Under the pieces are notes generated by a model. The model searched no databases, was not told where the DNA came from, and saw only the letters and a list, made by a program, of their open reading frames with translations. Positions 55,005 to 64,000 of a stretch of DNA of 64,000 bases are shown here, one piece after another. This DNA comes from Saxidomus purpurata (lineage: Eukaryota > Mollusca > Bivalvia > Venerida > Veneridae): the NCBI GenBank assembly GCA_022818135.1, contig JAFMSR010000005.1:37738906-37802905 (forward strand), given 5' to 3'. How positions within the stretch are numbered: the stretch's first letter is position 1; each line of letters opens with the position of its first letter. Made by a program: the position numbers and the translations under genes.

Positions 55005-56286
55005 TACGAGGAATGTTCAAATATGAATGCATCTAAGCACATAAAAATGTATCCTTGATAGATTTCAATGAAAATTTTATTTTGTCCCCTCGAAGTATTC
55101 ACCCCCAACAGATATGCAAAGTTTCAATCTTCTAATCCAATCCTTGAAGCCATTTTCATAGTCTTGTCTGGGTATAACTATGAAGACAGTGGAATATTGC
55201 AGAACCGAGGTGTTTGCGCTGGACAACTTTTCGACCTGAAAGGTATTTTTGAGCCTTGGGAACAAAAAGAAGTCACACGGGGCAAGGTTAGGCGAATACG
55301 GAGGGTGAGGGAGCACAACAACCTTTTCTTGCTGCAAAAAGTCTTGTACAATAGACGCCTTGTGCGATGACGCATTGTCATGTAGCAATCTGACATTGGC
55401 CAAACCAGATGCGGTTTCGTTTTTGAAATATTTCTTCAGTTTTCGAAGAACTTTGGTCTTGTAAAACTTCGCATTTACGGATTTGCCTTTAGGTAGAGCC
55501 TGAATGGCAGGACCCTGAATTGTGAAGAATATGGCATACATTACCTTCTTGACACTCATGGTCCGCTTTGTAATGCATGGTCTTTTGCCAGACTTTGTTG
55601 TCCATATTTTTTTCTGAATCTTTCGATTGAGCTCAAAAAATGAACCCATGTCTCGTCACCAGTGACGACATTTGCGGAAGACCGTGCATTGTAATTCCGA
55701 AATGTTTAAGCAACAGTTTCTCGCATCGACTCGTGCCTTTTTCTGCTCATCTGTCAACAGATGGGGAATCCATCTAGCACAGATCTTTCTCATTTTCAAA
55801 TTACGTTTCAGAATTGCATGAGCTGCTCCTAATGAGATGCCAACCATACTAGCTATTTGCCTAGCGGTGTATCTTACAACAGTAGCAACTATTTATTTCG
55901 CTCTAGCAACCATCTTGGCAGACGTTGCTGTTTTCGGCCGACGGCCATGTGGTGCATCTTCTGTTGAAACTAACCCACATTTGAATTTCTTAAACCAACG
56001 AATAACTGTCGAAAAAGACATTTCATTATGCCCATAAACAGAACATATTTCATCAAAAATGTCTTTACACCCTATGCCAAGAATACAACGATTCTTAATA
56101 TAGGACCGTATTTCAACGGCGCATCTTCCAACCATTTTTGTATTAGTATACACGAGTAGGTAATGACACAGCTAAATTGAACGGGGTATCAATGTAAAGC
56201 TAACTTGTTTATCTACCCAATAATCTTGAATTCCTCCTGATGCGAGATAACGTTCTACATGCATTCATATTTGAACAATCCTCGTA
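55005..56286 (-). mobile_element. Mariner element, complete ends, 1.28 kb
   Basis: Inverted ends of 28 bp including the TA dinucleotides: TACGAGGAATGTTCAAATAT at 55005 and its reverse complement ending at 56286, with one mismatch. The length is normal for mariner. It holds a broken transposase on the minus strand. The nearly perfect ends suggest a fairly recent copy or selection by trans-mobilisation. Confidence 0.92.
55077..56153 (-). pseudogene. Mariner transposase, disrupted
   Basis: The N-terminal helix-turn-helix region starts at MYTNTKMVGRCAVEIRSYIK, with SFSTVIRWFKKFKCG further on. An in-frame stop follows the ..MVARAK segment near 55890. A second block with ARWIPHLLTDEQKKARVDAR comes next. 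Near 55653-55720 the frame slips: the first catalytic Asp (TGDETW) lies in another frame than its flanks, and a T-run just after it restores the frame. The second Asp is in LLHDNASSHKA and the third in YSPNLAPCDFFLF, so this is a DD34D mariner. It cannot encode active transposase as read. Confidence 0.9.
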
Positions 56287-57504
56287 TTAAACCCAGATTC
56301 AGATTTATTGTTTTTCAGTGCTGCAAGTAGTTCAAGTAGTGAGCCCCTTCATTATTCATATTAAGGGCTGTCACTGATGAGGTTTTGGATTTTTGCACTT
56401 CCGTAATTTTACATTAAATTTTGTTACATTTTAATAATCATAATTTAACTGGAAAAACAATTATGCAGTATTAATCAATTTAGGCACACTCTTTTAATGC
56501 AAAAAGAATGAATATGTTTTAGAAAAAAAATTGAAATCGCATTTTATGACTAAATTGGCAAATTTTATCGTATTCCAAATGGGGGTAGGGTACAAAATAG
56601 TGATTTCTGAAAAAAAAATGCTTTAGGTATTAACTTCATTCAAACTTTACCATAAAGAAAATTGTCTGGATTTAAAACACAGTAATAACAAGTTCCTGAT
56701 AATGTTCTTTGTTACAGACATATGCCGTCATATATCAAAGCTCGTCAAAATCTTAAAACACATTTTTGTCAGTTTTTATTGAACTTCTTTCTTATATGCA
56801 CATAAACGCATTCTAAAACAAAGGTCCTAATCATAATAGTATAATATTATAGAAATATATATCAAAAACCTTGTTATTCCGTTATCAAGAAAAATAATTT
56901 ATCAAAATTTTTAAAAATATATATCAAAGGTGATGGGGTAATAGGGAACGTTTTATTTCTTCAGATGATAATAAAATACTACTATCCCTATTTTGTCATT
57001 CTAAAGACATATTACATAAGAAAAGATGGAAAATTGATACCTATTCTGAAAAACTCACCACATACATAAAAGTTTACGAAACCTAAATTATAGCTTATTC
57101 TGCATTTTGCACCTCGCTTTGGTAGTGTATTAATAAATTTATAAATTTACTAGCAACATGTTAGTTTCTATAAAAAAAAACGGTCAAAATCATTTCTTAT
57201 TTTTATTTTCATCAGTGACCCCCACCCCCTTAAAATTGAGATTGCTAAAAAGGTAATAAAATGTTTAACTTGTAATCTTATTCATGCTGACTTTCCTTTC
57301 ACTTGAATATTATTTAAAAGTAGGATCAGTATTTTTAAACTTCTTAACTTGTGTTATTTATATCAACATTTGAATCTTTTCTGTATTTAAAACCTCTTGG
57401 GCATTATTATCTTGACTGATTTCCCTAACGACGACCTTAACGACATGTACACTAATCCGGATATTACACGGATGTAAACATTATTCGTATTTTTACATAA
57501 AATA
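56287..57504. other. Intergenic, upstream of CFAP144
   Basis: AT-rich with no gene or recognised element. The CFAP144 promoter should lie at its right end; no TATA or other motif was convincing. Confidence 0.4.
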
Positions 57505-60241
57505 ATGGCGAAATTCGAAAAGGAACCGACTAATTTCGTTCACCAAAATGCAATCTTATGTGAAACCATCACAAAGGAACAGAGACATCAAAAGCTGTAC
57601 ACAAACTATAGTGTAAATCCATTTAAAAAGCGTAAGTTTACTTAGCTGCTTAGTCATGTTAGTTACAGTGAGGTCGCCAATAACGGAACACTAATAACTG
57701 TTTCTATGCAAACCATGTCTGAAAGACAATCAAGTTTATCCATGAATGACGTGCAGACAGCTTATTTCTTGCTCTTTCCAATTCAATATTTGTTTTGTTT
57801 ATACACCTGTGTAAAATTATAGAAAAGTTTTTTAAACTACGATAGCTTGCTTCTCCAATAGCGGTACAGTTTCTCCATTAAAGAAACACGTGACGTGTTG
57901 TTATTTATAGAAAAGGACCATATCAAAACACATTTTTTATTACAATGTAACCCAAGTAAAACATTAATTTCTGATGTTTTACAAAAAAAACTGCATATAT
58001 ACTAAACGAATGAGGGACATTTTCTGGTATTTATATGATCCAGTGTAGGCACCCACACGTACTAAACATGCATTAATTATCATCATGTGTATTAGCTGAA
58101 TATTCTCTGTCTATTGTCCGTTTAAGTTTGTGGACTGAGAGTAAAGGGGAGGTTAATTTGAACACATGATATCCTTTTATAACTGCATTTCTAATTGTCA
58201 GGCAATCTACACTGGAAATGATGACCCCCTAAGTGATTGCTTCATCCACGAATGAAATTCGAACCTTTATTGGCGACTTGACTTCACATTGCTTTCTATG
58301 ACTGCATTTATGAAAGATAAGCTTTGGTGTAAAAAATATGATTGCACCATAATTTAAATACATAGGACTAACGATTTACATTGGCATTCAATGCTTCATT
58401 ACTTCGGAAAAGTAAAAAAACTCTTTGCAACGCTGAAGCACAAGTATTGAAAGCGTGGCTTTCATGTGGAAAATTGGTGGCATCCTGCAAGCATCTCGTG
58501 ATTTTGACTACTGTTTACTTTCAATTTTAAATGAAAATGTTGGTGTCAGATGTCGGATGGACATGCTGTACGGTGGCACATTCAGATTTAAAACATACTG
58601 ACTAGTTAAAAATATATGACATGTTCACTCAATATTTGTTCCGCTATTGGGGAAATTCCGTTATTGGCGACTTGACTGTAGCTATAAGATTGCACTCATG
58701 ACTACCAACACAGCTAGTCCAAATAATTGTACTCAACGGGTGAATATTGTTATATTTTTGCTAGCTTCTGAGAAGTAAAAGCGCAGATAACTATAAAATG
58801 AGTGATTCCTGTAAAAGAAATCAAGAAATAAAGTAAGAAGGCTAGAAGTATTATAAGAGAACCAAAATCAAAACTGGGAAAACACAACAAACGGGCCAAA
58901 GAAACAGTATTGTTTATATGAATATCTCCATATCAGGCCTTGACAACTATCCCTGGTTCTTGTATTCTCAGGGTTTCTCAAATTCTCGTTTTTTACATTA
59001 AAGATGTCAAATTAGCAACTCTTTGTTATCATGTACAGAGATATATGATTTCCTTATTTTTTTGTGGTGGGGTTAGTAAAAGTGCCCATATTGTTTTATT
59101 CTGCTGTCTGTTGTAACATATTATGCCAAGCTATGCACCTTGGCATTTATAAGATTTTGTATTCTACAATGTGGCAATGCCTGAGACTCAAACATAAATC
59201 CTTGAGAATACAAGAAACTTTCATCTCATTTATAAGTGTGAGGATGACCTCAGATACTATAGCAAATTGACATAAGGAGAAACTATCGTGCTAGCTTCAA
59301 CATTGAATTAATTAAACTAGACTGTAACTACCTAGATTGAATGTATAAATCACATTCTCAAACATTTTTGGTTTCAGTCCATGTTATTGCTGGCAAACCA
59401 AACTCATCCCATGACACTGAAGAGGGAGAAGAGGATGGTAAGAAAACTTCAACATATGTTTCTTTTCTTTCCATTTTTTAATGTCGGGTTAATCTAGGTA
59501 ATTTTTGATGGTCTGAAGTGCCAGTATGTTTAACAACAAATTTGCATTAAAAGATGGATTTGAATAAGAACTGGATTTGAATAAAAAGTCTCTTTTTATG
59601 AAAACAATAATTGTACAGGTAAGAAATAATCCTACAGATTCTATGAATCTAATACTAACTTTCTGCACCAGCTTTATGTTATGTGAAATTAGTCTCAAAA
59701 ATGTTAATACGCCTGATAGTCATAGTGTTAGTTGTCAACTTGTCAGAATACATCATGCACATTTCATGTTTTCACAAAACTCTGTATTTCAGAACATTTC
59801 AAGAAAGTCATATCAAGAGCCCATTTAGAGCCAGTAAAAAAATATACATATCCTCAAACAGAAGCACAAGAAGTAGGCTGGATAACTAGACCCCTTGTAA
59901 GTATACATGACAGATATGTGCATAGGTTAAAAAACATTTCTGTTGGATTTTACTACCAAAGAACTTGCATCATGCTTTTGTCACCAGAATGAAGTTGTTT
60001 TTGTTTTTTTGTTCACATGTATAAACAGCACGCTAAGATGGTCAGTTATATTAAAATCCCTCAAATCATGTAAAGTTGGTACATGTATCAAGTAGCACAA
60101 CTTTTAGAATTGTTTTTATTTTTCTAGATTGACACAGCAAAAGGTGATAGAAGGTTACAGTTTCACAGAACAAACACAGCCATCACAAAATACATGGACG
60201 CTGCATGGAGAATAAAGGAACAAACTGAAAATTTGAACTAA
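57505..60241 (+). CDS. CFAP144: CFAP144 (FAM183-type ciliary microtubule inner protein), complete, 4 exons
   Basis: Exons 57505-57631, 59378-59437, 59793-59896 and 60128-60241, all GT-AG with compatible phases, total 134 residues, the same length as human FAM183A. The start is MAKFEKEPTNFVHQNAIL. The family core EQRHQKLYTNYSVNPFKK follows, then EGEED, then KKYTYPQTEAQEVGWITRPL and DRRLQFHRTNTAITKYM. The family is associated with motile cilia as a component of axonemal doublet microtubules. An AATAAA at 60254-60259, right after the stop, is a likely poly(A) signal. It is divergent from FZR1, with about 20 kb of transposon debris between, and convergent with EBP2. Confidence 0.94.
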
Positions 60242-60253
60242 GTGAAGAAAGAA

Positions 60254-60259
60254 AATAAA
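60254..60259 (+). terminator. Poly(A) signal of CFAP144
   Basis: AATAAA 13 bases after the stop codon; a very short 3' UTR would result if it is used. Confidence 0.55.
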
Positions 60260-61626
60260 TTTAGCATTTTATCAGTGTTTTTACTGCCTTTATATAAAAT
60301 CATAAGAACTGTGATACCAAAAACAGATTTGATCAGAGGCCAAGTTACTTAATGAAGTAATAATTGTAGTTATATTTAAATTTAAGTTACTGTACAAATC
60401 AGTATTCCAGTTCAAAAGATGGGAAGTCCATACAAATATGAAAACAAAGTAGTTAGTAAACTGTGATTGTTTCAGATAGCTTGGACCTTTGGGTATGTTA
60501 TTTTGAATGTGTACTCTAATTTAGTTTAGCTTATAAAGAAAGTTTAAGCTTCTGAAAAAGATAATTACAAGTATATAAAGTAATTTGCATTCTAAAGAAG
60601 GCAGAATATGGTGTCTCATAATTTAAAGGTGCATGAGCTATATAAAATGTGTATGGAGTCATTTACCGGGTATGCAAGATGTAGTTATAGGTTTAGTTGT
60701 AAAGTTGGTTCCTACCTGTAAAATGGTAAGGAAGCTAGTTAAAGCAATTTGTCTTTAATGACAAAATTATTCCCCTGAAAAAGCATGATCCACAAGATTT
60801 TTATCAGTTTCCATTGATCAGGAAAAAAGGTACTGGATGCCAATTTGATTTGTGTAATGCCCAATATAAACAAATGATTGCATAAAATTTCAATAAAAAA
60901 ACTTAGTGACTTGCATTGCAGACAGCTGCATAATGACTGGTCACAAACTCAAGTAAGCCAAAACTGTGCAAATACAGTAAATTAACTGTTACACTGTATT
61001 TGCATTATTGAAGTGTATGTGTCTATGTGATAACACTCCATCTAATCACTAGTATATTTCTGCATTGTCAAAAGAATTGTGGATTTTTGTAAGTTTTTTC
61101 ATCAAGTGTTACCAGCATTCATTTGTTCACTGTATTTTGTTTTAATGCACAATTTTTTTAGTGTTAAATTTAATATTTTAAACTTACTACATGTGATACT
61201 GTGTATGGTGAATAAAAAGTAGAATCATGGCTCAGAAAATTTGAAATCTGAAATTTTATGTTTGATGTTCAAGCCTAAAACTGAACTCTGACTTCAAAGA
61301 TACTGATAACAAGTATCAAAATATTTTTCTTTATTAATTTTACATAAAGAGGAACTTCCGTCCAGTTTATGAATGACAACATTAATGCCCTGTTTTATAA
61401 GCTCTACAAAAAAGTGTACTTGAATGGAATTCTTTGTCATTTTGTCACAGCTTTTTAAATCTTCTTGTGGATGTTGCAGTTTCTCTTACAAGAATTTCTG
61501 GTACACACTTAAATGTTTTAATACATTAGCCTATGTGGTAAACAGGTTGTATTAAGTGATTGTGTTTTCTTATTGTTATATTGCTTGTATTAAAAGTTAT
61601 TAATTTTTGGTCATGTTTTCTTGAAC
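60260..61626. other. Intergenic, or extended CFAP144 3' UTR
   Basis: No gene, repeat or RNA recognised. Further AATAAA words (for example near 60892 and 61211) leave room for a longer 3' UTR. Confidence 0.4.
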
Positions 61627-62286
61627 ACAAGAGGGCCAAGATGGCCCTGTATCGCTAACGTTGGTACAAGTCAACTTGCCTGGTGGAAGATCACTAGACG
61701 ATATTATATACCAAATAGGTTTTCCTATAAACGTCTTTGTAAAACAAGTGACCCCCCCCCGGCAGTGTCAATTTTGACCCCAGGGGCATAATTTGAATAA
61801 ACTTTGAAGAGGTCTACTAGGTAAAGCTACAAGCCAAATATCTAAGCTCTAGGCCTTGTGGTTTCAGAGAAGATTTCTGTGTAAAACTAAGTGTCTCTCC
61901 GTGCGGGGTCAATCTTGATCCTGGGGTCATAATTTGAACAATCTTGGTAGAGGTCTACTAGACAATGCTACATGCCAAATATCTAAGCTCTAGGCCTTGT
62001 GGTTTCAGAGATTTTAAAAGTTTTTCCTATATAAGCCTATGTAAAACTAAGTGACCACCCGTGCGGGGTCAATTTTGACCAGGGGGTCATAATTTGAAGT
62101 CCACTAGACTATGCTACATGCCAAATATCTAAGCTCTAGGCCTTGTTGTTTCAGAGAAGATTTTTAAAGTTTTTCCTATTTGTTGCCATAGCAACCAGAG
62201 TTGCATGGAATGAAATTCTTTGAATAATTTTGGTAGAGCTTCATGCAAGGAATATCCGTGCATAGTTTCATCAACATTGGTCTAAG
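61624..62286 (+). mobile_element. Family-A short element, copy 4, 3'-truncated
   Basis: Starts ACACAAGAGGGCCAAGATGG with the head and inner units of family A (GTGACCCCC.., CTAAGCTCTAGGCCTTGT). It reaches the TTGCCATAGCAACCAGAGTT and CATCAACATTGG blocks but lacks the AGGTGAGCTAAAAA end. Inner units also carry small deletions. Confidence 0.75.
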
Positions 62287-63303
62287 CACCCTAAAAACTC
62301 AACCAAACTTAAAAAGAATCTTCATTGGGTGGTTTTCTACCAAATCATTTCCAGAATTTTAATCAAAGCTGAACAAACTTCGTAGTAAACCATCAGAGGA
62401 GTTTACTCACAAAATTTCTTGGCCTCATGGTCCTCAAGATTTGTTCGATTCTTAAGAGTTCTGTATGGAACAGAGCCCCTAAAACAGCTTTGATGGAAAA
62501 CCTTACAAGGAACACTTTTGTGAGGTTCAGTTGAACTGGCATGCACACTTTTTAACAATCTTATGGACATAGTACTTAGGATAAACCAAGTCTTCTTTCC
62601 AAAACTTGCATTACGGTTTAGAAGTTCTGCTTTGGTAATGAAAAAATATTTAACTTCTAAATATGTCCTTCGAGTCCCAAGGCAATTAATCAGTTTAGAA
62701 AAGATGCTCTTGAAACAAAATACTAAATTACAAAATGGACAACTGACAGACGACCATTCCTATATCCCCCGTTTTGCGACAGGGAATGAATATATGTCTG
62801 ACAAGTCTATATACCAAGCGGATCCAATGAGGCAAATTTCGATTCAATTGCTTGAAAAATGTATATGCAACTTGTCCACAAAGGGTAAGGAGCCAAGGGT
62901 AAGAAAATAAAATGTCCTGCATATGTACTCTGCAAAAAAGGTAATTTCTGTGAAATTTCAACTCTCAGTTTGTCTTGAACAATTACCTTTTCTAATGATC
63001 ATTATTGTGTAAAGTTTCATTCCATGGAACTTTTGTTCTTCATTTTCGGGAACTGCAGAGCTTTCAGACTGGCAAACAAATAGTTTTATAATGTTATGAA
63101 AAGAATACCTTTCCAGTTTTACACCACGAGTCCATGACTATCTTTCCATCTTCCTAGCCTTCTAGTCATAAATTTGAGAACTGTCCTTGAAAAATTTAGC
63201 ATTTTGTAAAAAAACAATATAGACAGAAGCAACAACCACCAAAAACACCCTTGCATTTCATCAATTTATTTACAAGTAAAATACAAGTCTCCCATTACAA
63301 ACA
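62287..63303. other. Intergenic between CFAP144 and EBP2
   Basis: Contains a plus-strand open frame at 62563-62910 with no recognised domain and no splice or homology support. Otherwise nothing seen. The 3' UTR of EBP2 should occupy its right end. Confidence 0.4.
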
Positions 63304-63942
63304 TCAGTTTCTTTTATTTTTTATTTTGTGCCTCTGTGATTTTCCTGGTCTTTTGTTGTTTTTATTCTTGTTTCCCTGAAAACAATAAACAGTAGTTCAA
63401 ACAAATGGACTGGTGGAGAACTTAGTTCTCTCCCACACAATGATATGCTACGCAACTGCACAGGAATTTCAACAATTAGTCAACTACCCGGTACACGGGA
63501 GCAAAACTGTATCACAATTTCACAAATATCAGTTTTACCATATTGGAAGTCATTTGACATGTAAAATCTTTATATGAACAACACATTTTAAACTATACCA
63601 TAATCTTGGATTGTAAGTCAAAGTTTTTACTTTCTAAACACAAGTTAATTAAATCACTTGACAAAAATGCAAGCAATATAAATTATGTCAACTAACTGTG
63701 AAACAGTGTAGAAACAAACAGAAATCTTCTGTAACAAAAAACTTCAAAATTGAGCTGTAGACTGTGTACAATCTCAAGTTAGTGTTACCTTTTTACTTTT
63801 ATTGAAGCCTGGTCTTCCCTGATTCACTTTGATATCAAACTGTGACATGTCTGCTGATGATTCTTTAGTGTTTAATTTACTCCTCTTTTTCTGACCACCA
63901 AAACCGTATTTTTGGTTCTTATACTGTCTTTTCTTGTTAGGT
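63304..63942 (-). CDS. EBNA1BP2: EBP2 / EBNA1BP2 C-terminus, last two exons, gene runs off the right edge
   Basis: Exons 63304-63375 (with stop 63304-63306) and 63789-63942, GT-AG, phase 0 at the junction. The encoded end has PNKKRQYKNQKYGFGGQKKR, then LNTKESSADMSQFDIK and finally KNNKRPGKSQRHKIKNKRN. The KYGFGG(K/Q)KK signature and the basic NKRPGK tail are diagnostic of EBP2, a nucleolar factor needed for 27S pre-rRNA processing and 60S subunit assembly. The acceptor TTCTATTTACAG at 63943 marks the upstream exon edge. The preceding exons lie beyond the window. Confidence 0.92.
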
Positions 63943-64000
63943 CTGTAAATAGAATTTTTAACTTTTGCTATCAAATCAATTTTCATACTGCTTTTCTCTA

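Noticed and set aside
62563..62910. Open frame of 115 residues
   Set aside because: No recognised motif, no splice context and no codon signal; probably chance.

Overview
The window is eukaryotic nuclear DNA: AT-rich, with intron-rich genes whose exons join at GT-AG sites. Vertebrate-like orthologues are embedded in dense transposable-element debris. A bivalve mollusc is the best guess. This rests on several families of short elements that begin ACAAGAG and end GAGCTAAAAA or GCATAAAAA, with inner tandem units of about 165 bp, which I associate with bivalve genomes. It also rests on LINE, mariner and retroelement relics of metazoan type. The species cannot be fixed from the sequence alone.

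Four genes could be rebuilt exon by exon. (1) WDR70, minus strand, 791 to about 15560, 16 coding exons found; the extreme 5' end was not found. (2) FZR1/Cdh1, the APC/C activator, minus strand, 27193-37324, 12 coding exons, complete at 483 aa, with a probable 3' UTR reaching about 24410. (3) CFAP144 (FAM183), a ciliary protein, plus strand, 57505-60241, 4 exons, complete at 134 aa. (4) EBP2 (EBNA1BP2), a ribosome-biogenesis factor, minus strand, last two exons at 63304-63942; the rest lies beyond the right edge. A possible exon of unknown function lies at 18608-18923. The genes are unrelated in function and do not form an operon or a pathway.

Layout: 1-15.6 kb is WDR70, with introns full of elements (a 1.5-kb poly-A tract, three family-A elements, a tRNA-SINE and a pogo-like MITE). 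15.6-24.4 kb is repeat-rich: a hAT-like element, two LINE 3' ends, a GGCGGAGC repeat array and an inverted family-B element. 24.4-37.4 kb is FZR1, with family-B and family-C elements and a CAGTG-ended transposon only 23 bp from the exon-1 donor. 37.4-57.5 kb is a gene-poor transposon graveyard. It holds a fold-back element, two LINE relics, a Penelope-like reverse transcriptase, five clustered retroelement 3' ends that mostly carry (CA/TG)n, and a near-complete mariner with a broken transposase. 57.5-64 kb holds CFAP144, another family-A element and the EBP2 tail.

The most noteworthy structural signal is a set of non-homologous repeat families that share one terminal architecture and one inner repeat period. 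No unknown multi-gene system was found.
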